Assembly: GCA_029239875.1 (NCBI GenBank)
Contig: JARBUD010000004.1
Coordinates: forward strand, 155,329 to 219,328
Length of the DNA: 64,000 nucleotides
Direction of reading: 5' to 3'
Source of the DNA: Xanthobacteraceae bacterium
Lineage (GTDB): Bacteria > Pseudomonadota > Alphaproteobacteria > Rhizobiales > Xanthobacteraceae
Shown: piece after piece, positions 51,696 through 62,337 of the stretch
Position numbering within the stretch: the stretch's first letter is position 1
How the letters are laid out: every line of letters starts with the position of its first letter
The notes under the pieces: model-generated
Database searches by the model: none
What the model saw: the letters and a program-made list of their open reading frames with translations, nothing else
Told to the model about the DNA's origin: nothing
Program-made: the position numbers and the translations under genes

Positions 51696-53140
<1,445 letters not shown>

Positions 53141-53144
<4 letters not shown>

Positions 53145-54628
53145 CCTTCCAGCACCGCGACCGCGGTGTCGCGGTCGGAGAATGGCAACGTCCGGTCGCC
53201 CACGATTTGGCCGGTTTCGTGACCCTTGCCGGCGATCAGCACGACATCCCCGGACTTCGCCATGGCGATGGCGGTGCGTATGGCCTCGGCGCGGTCGCCG
53301 ATCTCCTGCGCTTCGGGGGCGGCCTCGAGGATGGCGGCGCGGATGAAGGCGGGGTCCTCGCTGCGCGGATTGTCGTCGGTGACGATCACCACATCCGCCT
53401 TCTCGGCGGCGATTGCGCCCATGATCGGCCGCTTGCCGCGGTCGCGGTCGCCGCCGCAGCCGAAGACGACGATCAGCCGCGAAGGGGCATAGGGGCGCAG
53501 CGCGTCGAGCGCGTTGGCGAGCGCGTCCGGCTTGTGGGCGTAGTCGACGAAGACGCCGGCGCCGTCCTTGGTGCCGACCAGTTCCAGCCGGCCGGGCACG
53601 CCCTCCAGCGTCTCCAGCGCGCGGAGCGCCTCGCGCGCGCCGGCGCCGGTCAGCATGGCGAGGCCCGCCGCGACCAGCGCGTTGCAGACCTGGAAGGCGC
53701 CGACCAGCGGCAGCCTGAGCGAGAAGCGCTCCCCGTCCGCCTCGATTTCCAGACGCTGGCCGAGACCCTCGTCATGGCGAGCGAGCAGCGAGATGCCGGC
53801 GCCGGCGACCCCAATGCCGAGCACGTTCAATTCATGATCGGCGGCGACCTGCGCCACATGGCTGCCCTCGGTAGAATCCACCCACACCGCCGCCCCGCCG
53901 CCGCGCGGCAGCAATTCGCGGAACAGCCGCATCTTGGCGTCGAGATAGGCTTCCATGCTCGGATGGTAGTCGAGATGGTCGCGCGACAGGTTGGTGAAGC
54001 CGCCGGCGGAGAGCCGCACGCCGTCGAGCCGGTACTGGTCGAGACCGTGCGAGGAAGCCTCCAGGCACAGATGCGTCACGCCTTCCTTGGCGAGCATATG
54101 CAGCGTGCGCTGCAGCTCGATCGGGTCGGGCGTGGTCAGCGAGCCGTAGACCGCGCCGGACGGCGTCACCACGCCGAGCGTGCCGAGGCTGGCTGCGGCA
54201 TGGCCGAGCCGCGCCCAGACCTGGCGGGTGAAGGCGGCGACCGAGGTCTTGCCGGAGGTGCCGGTCACCGCCGCGATGGTCTCGGGCTGCTTGGGGAAGG
54301 CGCGGGCGGCGGCCAAGGCCACGGCACGGCGCGCATTGCCGACGCGCACATAGGAGACCGACGGATCGAACCATGGCGGGCGCTCCGCCTCCGCCACCAC
54401 GGCGACGACGCCGCGGGCGACGGCGTCGCGCGCGAAGGAGAGACCGTCCGCCTTGGACCCGGCCAGCGCGAAGAACACGTCGCCGGCCCGCGCCTTGCGG
54501 CTGTCCAGCGCCGGCTCGCCGACGATCAGCTCGGGGTCGGCGAACGCATAGTCGGCATCCTCGCCGACCAGCTCGCGCAAAGCGAGGGTCCGGGAGCAGT
54601 CTGCCGTGGGTCGTATCCGGTCGGACAT
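53141..54628 (-). CDS. murE: UDP-MurNAc-tripeptide synthetase (meso-DAP-adding)
   Basis: MurE adds meso-diaminopimelate to UDP-MurNAc-L-Ala-D-Glu. The 495-residue protein has LDSRKARAGDVFFAL, the ATP loop VTGTSGKTSVAAFTRQ, CLEASSHGLDQYRL and VFVDYAHKPDALANAL. The DNPR motif in VTDDNPRSEDP marks meso-DAP specificity. It is 134 bp after ftsI and overlaps murF. Confidence 0.97.
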
Positions 54629-54762
54629 TCACGTCTTCCTGCGCGAGGCCCGGAGCTCCGAGCCTTGGAAACTCTGCCGGACGGCCCGCGCGGCGGCCAT
54701 TCCGGCCTCGTATCCGCATAGCCGATTCAGGCGCGCTTCCGCACCGGAAATCGGCTCCTCGC

Positions 54763-56577
54763 TCATGGCGCCCGCGCCAGCGTGGTGTTGGCGAGCAGGC
54801 TTTCCGGCGACGGCAGGTCGGTGCGCGGCATGATGCCGAGCATCGGCCCGATGCGGGAGATGATCTTGCCCGTCGTCGGCGCAGCGTTCCAGCCGGCGGT
54901 GGCGTAACCGTAAGTGCCCTCGACCGCCTGCGGCTCGTCGAGGATCACCAGCACGAGATATTGCGGGTTATCCATCGGGAAGATGCCGGTGAAGGTGGTG
55001 AGCAGCTTGGTCTTGGAATAGCGCCCGCCAATCACCTTCTCGGCGGTGCCGGTCTTGCCGCCGGCGTAGAAGCCGGGGACGTTGACCTTCTTGGCCGACC
55101 CCTTCTCGGCGTTGAGCCGCAGGAGGTAGCGCATCTTGGCGCTGGTCTCGGGCTTGATGATCGGCTTGGCCAGCGCCTGCGCCTCCTCGGGCGTGCGCTT
55201 GAGGAAGGTCGGCGGGATGAGATAGCCGCCATTGACCAGCGCGTTCACCGCCATGACCGCCTGGAGCGGCGCGACGGCGAGACCGTGGCCGAAGGCGATG
55301 GTGGCAGTGTTGAGCTCGCCCCAGCGCTTGGGAACGATGGGCGCCGCACTCTCCGGCAGCTCGGTGCGGAGACGGTCAAGCTGGCCCGCCTTGGAGAGGA
55401 ACGCCTTGTGGGCGTCGACGCCGAGCGCCAGCGCCATCTTCGCCGTGCCGATGTTGGAGGAATAGAGGAAGACCTCCGGCAGCGTCAAAACGCGATTCTC
55501 GGCGTGATAGTCATGGATGCGGAAGCGGCCGAACTGCAACGCGCCGCGCGCGTCCAGCGTCGAGTTGATGTTGAAGCGGCCGCTGTCGAGCGCCATGGCG
55601 AAGGTCAGCGCCTTGAAGGTCGAGCCCATCTCGAACACGCCGGTGGTCAGGCGGTTGAGGTTCTTCGGGTCGAGCGACTTCGCCGGGTCGTTGGCGTCGA
55701 AGTCCGGCAGCGACACCATGGCGACGATCTCGCCGGTGCGCACGTCGACGACGGTGCCGGCGGCGGCGATGGCCTTGAACTTCTCCTTGGCGGTGGACAG
55801 CTCGTCGCGCAGCACATGCTGGACGCGCAGGTCGAGCGCCAGCTCGATCGGCTCCTGCTGCCGGTCGGAGGCGAATCCGGCGAGGTGCAGGTCGGCGAGG
55901 CCGCCGGTATCGACCCATTTCTCGATGCCGGCGATGCCCTGATTGTCGATGTTGGTCGAGCCCATGACATGGGCGCCGAGCGTGCCGCCGGGATAGACGC
56001 GGCGGTTCTCGGTCATGAAGCCGATGCCCGGCAGGCCGAGATTGTGGATCTCGCGCTGCTGCTGCGGAGTGATGTCGCGCTTGAGCCAGATGAAGCCGCG
56101 CTTGGTGGAGAGCCGCTGGCGCAGCTCGTTGCCGTCGAGGTCAGGCAGCACGGCGGTGAGCGCCTCGACCGCCTCGTCAACGTCGATGATGCGGTTGGGC
56201 TCGCCGAACAGCGAGGCTGACTTCACGTCGGTGGCGAGCACCAGCCCGTTGCGGTCGAGGATGTCCGGCCGGGCGGAGGCCACGGCATCCGTTCCCAGGC
56301 CGCGCCGCGCCAGCGCGCCGTCGGGGGCCGAGGCGAACATGGCGAGGCGGCCGGCGATGGCGATGTAGACGCCGGCGAAGACCAGCATGCACAGGAGGAT
56401 GCGCGCCCGCGCCACGGCGTGCGGCTCCGGCCGCCCGCGCCCGAAGGCGGAGCGGACGACGCCGAACAGCATCCGCGCCAGCAGGAGCGGCAGGCGCAGC
56501 AGCCATTGCGGCAGTGCGGCCAGCGCTTCGCGCGACCGGGCCTGAAGGCGGGCGAGAAGGGCGGCGGGGGCGATCAT
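54763..56577 (-). CDS. ftsI: Peptidoglycan D,D-transpeptidase FtsI (PBP3)
   Basis: FtsI crosslinks septal peptidoglycan with FtsW. The 604-residue class B penicillin-binding protein has a transmembrane helix near ILLCMLVFAGVYIAIAG, a dimerisation domain starting at RPDILDRNGLVLATDV, and a transpeptidase domain with SxxK in GSTFKAL (Ser about 319), SSN in LYSSNIGTAK (about 373) and KTG in GGKTGTAEKV (about 505). The ATG at 56577 overlaps the ftsL stop (ATGA). The frame continues upstream without family resemblance. Confidence 0.97.
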   Translation of the reverse strand: MIAPAALLARLQARSREALAALPQWLLRLPLLLARMLFGVVRSAFGRGRPEPHAVARARILLCMLVFAGVYIAIAGRLAMFASAPDGALARRGLGTDAVASARPDILDRNGLVLATDVKSASLFGEPNRIIDVDEAVEALTAVLPDLDGNELRQRLSTKRGFIWLKRDITPQQQREIHNLGLPGIGFMTENRRVYPGGTLGAHVMGSTNIDNQGIAGIEKWVDTGGLADLHLAGFASDRQQEPIELALDLRVQHVLRDELSTAKEKFKAIAAAGTVVDVRTGEIVAMVSLPDFDANDPAKSLDPKNLNRLTTGVFEMGSTFKALTFAMALDSGRFNINSTLDARGALQFGRFRIHDYHAENRVLTLPEVFLYSSNIGTAKMALALGVDAHKAFLSKAGQLDRLRTELPESAAPIVPKRWGELNTATIAFGHGLAVAPLQAVMAVNALVNGGYLIPPTFLKRTPEEAQALAKPIIKPETSAKMRYLLRLNAEKGSAKKVNVPGFYAGGKTGTAEKVIGGRYSKTKLLTTFTGIFPMDNPQYLVLVILDEPQAVEGTYGYATAGWNAAPTTGKIISRIGPMLGIMPRTDLPSPESLLANTTLARAP

Positions 56578-57182
56578 CGGCTTCTCTCCTGACGGCCGAC
56601 CGACCCGGGCGGCAGCAGCGGCTGTCCGGCCACCGGGTCGAGCGGCGCGCCGACGACACCCTGCGGGCCGGCCATGCTCGGACTTGGGCGCGGCGGCGCC
56701 ATGTTGCCGGCGGCCGGCATGGCCGAAAGCGAGAGCGCCTCGCCGGAGACCGGCTCCTCCGGCAGCGGCGCGTCGTCCGGCAGGCGTCCGGCCGGCACGG
56801 GCTTGGTCAGCTTGGGCACGGCCTTGGCCGCGGGCGGCATCGGATCGGTCGACGGCCCGTCGACCAGCGCCTCGATCATGCCGCCGAGGGCGTCGCCGTC
56901 CTTCTCGAGCTTGGACGGCAGGCTGGCGAGACGGTCCATATGGGCGACATCGAGCGGCTGCATGTCGAGATGCTTCTCGGCCAGCGCCTGGATGCGGTCC
57001 GGCGCGGTGCGGCGCGCCCACTCGGCGTGCAGCAGCGCGATGCGGTCGCGTTCGCGGCGGATTTCGGTGCGCAGCTGCGCGATCTCCTGCGCCTCGAAGG
57101 CCGAGGAGTACTTCACGTGATAGACGGCGCCGGCCGCGGCGAGCAGTGCGATGACCGAGACGGCATTGAGTACGCGGAACAT
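56574..57182 (-). CDS. ftsL: Cell division protein FtsL
   Basis: FtsL is a small bitopic divisome protein that activates FtsWI with FtsB. The 202-residue product has a transmembrane helix at about 5-22 (LNAVSVIALLAAAGAVYHV) and a coiled coil AQEIAQLRTEIRRERDRIAL, followed by the KHLDMQPLD end of the family domain. The remaining 120 residues are a Pro-rich tail typical of Hyphomicrobiales. The ATG at 57182 was chosen because the first 36 residues of the longer frame lie in rsmH. Confidence 0.88.
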   Translation of the reverse strand: MFRVLNAVSVIALLAAAGAVYHVKYSSAFEAQEIAQLRTEIRRERDRIALLHAEWARRTAPDRIQALAEKHLDMQPLDVAHMDRLASLPSKLEKDGDALGGMIEALVDGPSTDPMPPAAKAVPKLTKPVPAGRLPDDAPLPEEPVSGEALSLSAMPAAGNMAPPRPSPSMAGPQGVVGAPLDPVAGQPLLPPGSVGRQERSR

Positions 57183-57192
57183 CTCTCGGACC

Positions 57193-58230
57193 TCAGCGGC
57201 GACGACTGGTGTCGGGATCGGGAACGGGCGGCAGCAGAGAAGAGAGGTCGCCGGCCGGATGCGCCGGGGCTTCCGTCCGCTCGGCGGCACGCAGCCGGGA
57301 GGAGCGGGCGCGCGGGTTGCGGGCGAGTTCGTCCTCGCCCGGCTCGACGGCGCCCCGCGCCACCAGCTTGAAGCTCGGTGGCGCAGCCTTAAGAGCCGGC
57401 ATGTGGCGCGAGCCCGCGGTCGCCTTCGCCCGGTTGGCGAGGAAGGTCTTCACGATGCGGTCTTCCAGCGAGTGGAAGGTGACGACCACCAGCCGCCCGC
57501 CGGGCCTCAAGACACGTTCGGCGGCGGAAAGCGCGCGGGCGAGCTCGCCCAGCTCGTCGTTCACCGCGATGCGCAGCGCTTGGAAGGTGCGGGTCGCCGG
57601 ATGTGGCTCGTGCGGCTTGGCCCAGACCACCTTGGCCACGATGTCGGCGAGCTGCAGCGTGCGCTCGATCGGTGCCTCCTTGCGGGCCGCGACGATGGCG
57701 CGGGCGACCGCGCGGGAGTGACGCTCCTCGCCGAAGCGGAAGATGAGATTGGCGAGGTCGGTCTCGGAGAGCTTCGCCACCAGGTCGGCGGCGGAAGGGC
57801 CCGCGCTCGACATGCGCATGTCGAGCGGCCCGTCGCGGCGGAAGGAGAAGCCGCGCTCGCCCTCGTCGATCTGCATGGAGGAGACGCCGATGTCGAGCAC
57901 AACGCCGTCGACCTGCTCCAGGCCTTGCGCCTCCGCGACCTCGTCGAGGGCACTGAAGCGCTCATGCACCAGCGTGAGGCGCCCGCCGCTCGCCGCCACC
58001 AGTTCCTGCCCGTCACGAATGGCGTTCGGATCGCGGTCGATGGCGATGACACGGGTGTCCGCCGCGTTCAGGATCGCGCCGGTATAGCCGCCGGCGCCGA
58101 AGGTGCCGTCGATGCAGATGCCGCCATCCTTCGGCGCGAGATGTTCGACGACCTCGTCGAGCAGGACAGGCAGATGGCGGGCCGGTCCGCCGGCAGCGTC
58201 CGTCTCCGAACCGCCGCGACCCGCCATCAT
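57193..58230 (-). CDS. rsmH: 16S rRNA (cytosine-1402-N4) methyltransferase
   Basis: RsmH (MraW) methylates N4 of C1402 in 16S rRNA. The 345-residue protein has [13 protein letters not shown], the SAM-binding [34 protein letters not shown] and [13 protein letters not shown] and [12 protein letters not shown], all family hallmarks. Its ATG at 58230 overlaps the mraZ stop (ATGA). Confidence 0.97.
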   Translation of the reverse strand: MMAGRGGSETDAAGGPARHLPVLLDEVVEHLAPKDGGICIDGTFGAGGYTGAILNAADTRVIAIDRDPNAIRDGQELVAASGGRLTLVHERFSALDEVAEAQGLEQVDGVVLDIGVSSMQIDEGERGFSFRRDGPLDMRMSSAGPSAADLVAKLSETDLANLIFRFGEERHSRAVARAIVAARKEAPIERTLQLADIVAKVVWAKPHEPHPATRTFQALRIAVNDELGELARALSAAERVLRPGGRLVVVTFHSLEDRIVKTFLANRAKATAGSRHMPALKAAPPSFKLVARGAVEPGEDELARNPRARSSRLRAAERTEAPAHPAGDLSSLLPPVPDPDTSRRR

Positions 58231-58706
58231 GCCCCGTCGGCGCGGGTGTCCCGCGCCGTCCCCTGGGAGCCGATCTGCTGCTTCAAGGCACGCACCTTCG
58301 CATTGGCCTCCGCGAGATGCGCCCGGAAGCGGCTGGGCTCCCAGATCCGAAATGAGTCCCCGAGGCCGACAAGGGTCGCCTCGTCCTTGATCTGCGCGTG
58401 CGCCTTCAGCCCCTCGCTCAGCATCACGCGCCCCTCCGGATCGAGCTTGACCATCTCGATCGCCCCATAGAGCGCGCCGGCCAGTTCCTCGCGCGCCTCC
58501 GAATAGGGCGGATAGCGCTCGATCAGGGCGTCGATCCCCGCCATCAGCCGCGCGCCGCCCGCCTGCAGGGCCGGCAGGTCCAGCGCCGGATGGCAGTAGA
58601 GATGCTCCAGCCCGTCCCGTGCGATCAGCGCGCGATACGGCGCCGGGATCGACATCCGGCCCTTGGAATCGAGCCGCATCGCATAGGTCGATACGAAACG
58701 ATCCAT
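58227..58706 (-). CDS. mraZ: Transcriptional regulator MraZ
   Basis: MraZ is an AbrB-like DNA-binding protein that represses its own dcw operon in E. coli. The 159-residue protein has two SpoVT/AbrB-like repeats: [20 protein letters not shown] and a second with [19 protein letters not shown]. It is the first gene of the cluster. A phased array of TGGG elements lies 128-172 bp upstream. The ATG at 58706 fits the family; 23 longer-frame residues were dropped. Confidence 0.96.
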   Translation of the reverse strand: MDRFVSTYAMRLDSKGRMSIPAPYRALIARDGLEHLYCHPALDLPALQAGGARLMAGIDALIERYPPYSEAREELAGALYGAIEMVKLDPEGRVMLSEGLKAHAQIKDEATLVGLGDSFRIWEPSRFRAHLAEANAKVRALKQQIGSQGTARDTRADGA

Positions 58707-58833
58707 CGGCCCGGTACGCCCCCAGGTTACGCTCAACTCTACGCTCAGTGCACACACGCTTCCCGAATGCCGCACGCGACCTGCCGGCGGGCGCCTTATG
58801 GGCGTCCTCGGACTTGGTGACTCGGTACGGCAA

Positions 58834-58878
58834 CGGGATGATTTGGGATAGCATGGGATGAAATGGGCGTCAATGGAA
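58834..58878 (-). promoter_or_regulatory. Phased MraZ-box array upstream of mraZ
   Basis: On the plus strand, TGGGAT, TGGGAT and TGGGCG begin at 58844, 58854 and 58864, and degenerate units CGGGAT and TGGAAC begin at 58834 and 58874. All five are exactly 10 bp apart. Known E. coli MraZ sites are TGGGN repeats separated by 5 nt, the same 10-bp period. Here the repeats read on the strand opposite to mraZ. Binding is inferred. Confidence 0.78.
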
Positions 58879-59011
58879 CGACCGTTGCGGAACGCGCGCG
58901 CCGCGATCCTTCGACGCGCTGATTCCGCCGCAGCCGGCGATCGGCGATTAACGCGTCATGAACCTTAAGAATCTGTTGAATCCGCGCGCCGCGGGGCGTA
59001 GCTGCGAGGCC

Positions 59012-59800
59012 ATGGACGCCGCTTCCGCCGCCGATTTCTTCCCCGACTCGCCTTTGGTCGCCGAGGTTCTCGCCTCGCCGAACCATGGCGAGCGGCAGTT
59101 CGACGTGACATCCGACGTCGCCGCGCCGGACATGCTGCTGCTGCACTACACCGGCATGGCCTCCACCGCCGAGGCGGTGGAGTGGCTGCGCGCGCCCGAG
59201 CGCGGGGTGTCGGCCCATTACGTCGTGTTCGAGGACGGGCGCATCGCCCAGCTGGTGCCGGAGGCACGGCGCGCCTGGCACGCCGGCGCCTCGCACTGGG
59301 CGGGAGCGGACGACATCAATTCGCTCTCCATCGGCATCGAGATCGCCAATCCCGGGCACGATCACGGCTACCCGCCCTTCCCCGCCATCCAAATCGAGGC
59401 GGTCACCGCGTTAGCCAAGGACATCCTCTCGCGCCACCGCATCGCCCCCGACCGGGTGCTCGCCCATTCCGACGTCGCGCCGCTGCGCAAGGCCGACCCC
59501 GGCGAGAAATTCCCCTGGGAGCTGCTGCACCGCGCCGGCGTCGGCCATCTGGTCGACGAGGTGCCGCCGAGCGACGGGCGCTATTTCATGCGCGGCGAGC
59601 ACGGCCAGCCGATCGAGGCGCTGCAGGCCATGCTGGCGCTCTACGGCTATGGCGTGCCGGTGAACGGCACCTATTGCGAGACGACGGAGGCGGTGGTGCG
59701 CGCCTTCCAGCGCCATTTCCGCCGCTCCCGCGTCGACGGCATCGCCGACGTCTCGACCCTGGCGACGCTTTACGACCTCTGCGCCGCACGTAGCGGCTGA
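59012..59800 (+). CDS. N-acetylmuramoyl-L-alanine amidase (AmiD-like)
   Basis: The enzyme cleaves the amide bond between MurNAc and L-alanine. The 262-residue product has an amidase_2 domain with zinc ligands in LLLHYTGMAST, WHAGAS and LAHSDVAPLRKADPGEKF, and a C-terminal peptidoglycan-binding domain with LQAMLALYGYGVPVNGTY and VVRAFQRHFRRS. No signal peptide is visible. The frame is open from ATG 58958, but the 18 extra residues use AT-rich codons and lie in the mraZ regulatory region, so 59012 is preferred; either is possible. Confidence 0.9.
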   Translation: MDAASAADFFPDSPLVAEVLASPNHGERQFDVTSDVAAPDMLLLHYTGMASTAEAVEWLRAPERGVSAHYVVFEDGRIAQLVPEARRAWHAGASHWAGADDINSLSIGIEIANPGHDHGYPPFPAIQIEAVTALAKDILSRHRIAPDRVLAHSDVAPLRKADPGEKFPWELLHRAGVGHLVDEVPPSDGRYFMRGEHGQPIEALQAMLALYGYGVPVNGTYCETTEAVVRAFQRHFRRSRVDGIADVSTLATLYDLCAARSG

Positions 59801-60036
59801 AAGTTTCCCGCGCAGATTGTCGCAGCGGGCGACAGGATGCTGCGCACAACCCTCCGCACGCGCAAGTTTCGTTCATGATCGTTGCGGTTGCGCCACACTT
59901 GTGCGATGCGCGGCCAGTCGATCGCCGGCAAAGTAACGATTAAGGCGATACAGACACGGAACAAGCCTCATTCGAGACAGATTTGCCGGGCTTTTGCGCC
60001 GCCGTCGCAATCTGATGAAAAGGCCATCGGCGCAGA

Positions 60037-60564
60037 ATGATCGTGTCCCGCGTATTCAGTTCTTTATTCCTTCCCGCCCTCCTCATCGTCGCCGGCGCGA
60101 ACATCGCAAGCGCCAAGCCGATCTTCGAGAGATCAACCGAGATCGACGGTCCGCGTTCCCAAGATAAGCTTTCTTCCTCCCGCTCTTCCTCGAACAGCAT
60201 CGCCGCCATCGTCGACCGCGAGGCCCGCGCCAATGGCGTGCCGGTGTCGCTCGCCCGCGCCGTGGTGCGCATCGAGAGCAATTGGAATCCCCGCCTGACC
60301 GGCCGCGCCGGCGAGGTCGGGCTCATGCAGATCAAGCACCAGACCGCCCGCGGCCTCGGCTATTCCGGCAGCCGCGCGGCGCTCTACGAGCCGGCCACCA
60401 ACATCAAATGGGGGATGCGCTACCTCGCCGGCGCCTATCGGCTCGCCGCCGGCGACACCTGCGGCACGGTCATGCGCTACCAGGGCGGCCACGGCGCCCG
60501 CCGCATGTCCTCGACCGCCCGCACCTATTGCAGCAAGGCCCGCACCATCATGGCCTCGAACTGA
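60037..60564 (+). CDS. Periplasmic lytic transglycosylase (SLT domain)
   Basis: The 175-residue protein has a signal peptide (residues 5-26, LPALLIVAGANIASA) and a short SLT domain: VVRIESNWNPRL with the catalytic Glu, GEVGLMQIKHQTARGLGY, and NIKWGMRYLAGAY. Such enzymes cut the glycan strand to anhydro-MurNAc ends. It has only one domain and fits the small alphaproteobacterial forms. It is next to the AmiD-like amidase on the same strand, after 236 bp without a recognised gene. Confidence 0.9.
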   Translation: MIVSRVFSSLFLPALLIVAGANIASAKPIFERSTEIDGPRSQDKLSSSRSSSNSIAAIVDREARANGVPVSLARAVVRIESNWNPRLTGRAGEVGLMQIKHQTARGLGYSGSRAALYEPATNIKWGMRYLAGAYRLAAGDTCGTVMRYQGGHGARRMSSTARTYCSKARTIMASN

Positions 60565-60649
60565 TACGAGCTTCGCGCGCGGTGCCGGGGCGGGTTCAGG
60601 TTCCGCGTACCCCCCGGCCCCGCGCGCGGCCCTTCTTGCCCCGTTGCCC

Positions 60650-60678
60650 TTGACGCGGCGTCCACTCTCCCGCATGTG
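60650..60678 (+). promoter_or_regulatory. Possible rnpB promoter
   Basis: TTGACG (60650-60655) and CATGTG (60673-60678) are 17 bp apart and end just before the predicted 5' end of the RNase P RNA. The -35 box is good, the -10 box poor. Confidence 0.35.
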
Positions 60679-60680
60679 CA

Positions 60681-61078
60681 GACCGCCAGCCGGCCGGACG
60701 GCCGCGTCATCGCAAGATGCCGAGGAAAGTCCGGGCTCCACGAAGACACGGTGCCGGATAACGTCCGGCGGGGGTGACCCTAGGGAAAGTGCCACAGAAA
60801 TCAGACCGCCTCGGGTCCGCCCGCGGCAAGGGTGAAACGGTGCGGTAAGAGCGCACCGCGCGTCCGGCAACGGAAGCGGCACGGCAAACCCCACCGGGAG
60901 CAAAGTCGTATAGGGGTGGCACGAAGCACAGCCAGAGATGGCTTACTTCAGGTCCCGTCTTCGGACAGCCGCCCGGGTTGACTGCTCGAGGCGCCAAGCA
61001 ATTGGCGTCCCAGAGGAATGGCCGTCACGTGGGAGAAATCCCGCCATACAGAACCCGGCTTACAGGCCGGCTGGCACT
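60681..61078 (+). ncRNA. rnpB: RNase P RNA, class A
   Basis: This is the catalytic RNA that matures tRNA 5' ends. Conserved core segments are present in order: GAGGAAAGTCCGGGCTCC near 60721, GGGTGAAACGGTGCGGTAAG near 60829, the AGAGCGCACCG stem, and CAGAACCCGGCTTACAGG near 61049. The terminal P1 stem is formed by CCAGCCGGCC (60686-60695) and GGCCGGCTGG (61065-61074). The ends are placed from this stem and are accurate to a few bases. Length of about 400 nt is typical of type A. Confidence 0.96.
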
Positions 61079-61101
61079 CTTCTCTCCCTTCCGCTTGATC
61101 G

Positions 61102-61208
61102 ACCTCATCCTGAGGTGCCGCCACAGGCGGCCTCAAAGGATGCTCATCCGGGACGCGCTGCAACGAGCATCCTTCGAGGCTCGCTACGCTCGCACCTCAG
61201 GATGAGGG
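61102..61208. repeat. Palindromic intergenic repeat (copy 6)
   Basis: GACCTCATCCTGAGGTGCCG and its partner GCACCTCAGGATGAGGGT enclose the CCTCAAAGGATG (one change) and CATCCTTCGAGG arms. It directly follows rnpB. Together with the next two elements it fills the 446-bp gap between rnpB and the DapB-like gene, in which no gene is seen. Confidence 0.87.
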
Positions 61209-61233
61209 TGTGCTGGGGCCAAGTACAAACGGG

Positions 61234-61273
61234 CCGTCATCCCGGACGGGCCGCAGGGCCGATCCGGGATCGC
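61234..61273. repeat. Short inverted repeat, CATCCCGGACGG type
   Basis: CCGTCATCCCGGACGG followed by CCGATCCGGGATCGC, with paired CCCGGA and TCCGGG. It resembles the element at 50268. Confidence 0.55.
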
Positions 61274-61318
61274 TCTCCGATGTGAGGATCTGCCTCCTCC
61301 CCCACTTTCACCTGATCA

Positions 61319-61426
61319 ACCTCATCCTGAGGTGCCGCCACAGGCGGCCTCGAAGGATGCTCGTCCGGGTGCGCTTGAGCGACCATCCTTCGAGGCTCGC
61401 TGACGCTCGCACCTCAGGATGAGGGT
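61319..61426. repeat. Palindromic intergenic repeat (copy 7)
   Basis: ACCTCATCCTGAGGTGCCGC and GCACCTCAGGATGAGGGT bound the element, with CCTCGAAGGATG and CATCCTTCGAGG inside. The left half is nearly identical to copy 6, 217 bp away, so the two may be a local duplication. Confidence 0.87.
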
Positions 61427-61524
61427 GTGCCGTGGATCAGCCCCTCCCGCTCCCAACCTTTTGCGTCCTCGACGCCCCCGCGCCAGCTTTGCTACTGCTT
61501 CACCCCCAGCAGAAGGAGCCTGCC

Positions 61525-62334
61525 ATGCCGATCCGCATCATCCTCGCCGGCGCCACCGGATGGGTCGGCCGCGCGCTCGCCCCCGCCATCGCCGCGACCT
61601 CCGACCTGCAGCTCGTCGCCGGCGTCGCGCGCTCCCATGCCGGCCGCGACCTCGGCACCGCGCTCGGCGGCGAGCCCTCCGGCGTGCCGGTCTTCGCCTC
61701 GGTCGAGGAGGCGCTCGCCACCCCTGCCGACGTGCTGATCGACTACACCAAGCCGGGCGTGGTGAAGGCGAATGCGCTCGCGGCGCTCAAGGCCGGCCTG
61801 CACGTCGTCATCGGCACCTCCGGGCTCGGCGCCGCGGATTATGCCGAGCTCGACGCGGTGGCGCACGAACAGGAACGCGGCCTCCTCGCTGCCGGCAATT
61901 TCTCCATCACCGCGACGCTGCTGAAGCGCTTCACCATGGTGGCGGCGCGCTATGTCGCCGATGTCGAGATCATCGACTACGCCTCCGCGTCCAAGCCCGA
62001 CGCGCCCTCGGGCACCGCGCGCGAGTTGGCCGAGGCGCTGGCCGAATTGCGCCAGCCCGCCACCAGCCGGCCGGTCGACCAGGTGGTCGGCGTGCCCGCA
62101 ACGCGCGGAGGCGCTTTCGGCGAGGGCGCGCACGAGGTGCGGGTGCATGCGCTGCGCCTGCCCTCCTTCGTGCTGGGGGTGGAGAGCATCTTCGGCGCGC
62201 CGGACGAGCGGCTCACCATCCGCCACGACGCCGGCTCCTCCGCCGCGCCCTACGTCGCCGGCACGCTGCTCGCCGCCCGCAAGGTGCAGGGCTGGGTCGG
62301 CGTGCGGCGCGGGCTCGATACGCTGCTGGACTGA
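61525..62334 (+). CDS. DapB-like reductase lacking catalytic histidines
   Basis: The 269-residue protein has the dihydrodipicolinate reductase fold: N-terminal NAD(P)-binding LAGATGWVGRALAPAIA, DVLIDYTKPG, VIGTSGLGAADYAEL and APAGNFSITATLL-like AAGNFSITATLLKRF. The family motif KPDAPSGTA is present with its Lys. Canonical DapB has HHRHK before it; here the same place reads ASASK, so both catalytic His are missing. DapB normally makes tetrahydrodipicolinate for lysine and meso-DAP. This copy may be a paralogue with other function. AAGGAG precedes ATG 61525. Confidence 0.8.
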   Translation: MPIRIILAGATGWVGRALAPAIAATSDLQLVAGVARSHAGRDLGTALGGEPSGVPVFASVEEALATPADVLIDYTKPGVVKANALAALKAGLHVVIGTSGLGAADYAELDAVAHEQERGLLAAGNFSITATLLKRFTMVAARYVADVEIIDYASASKPDAPSGTARELAEALAELRQPATSRPVDQVVGVPATRGGAFGEGAHEVRVHALRLPSFVLGVESIFGAPDERLTIRHDAGSSAAPYVAGTLLAARKVQGWVGVRRGLDTLLD

Positions 62335-62337
62335 ACG

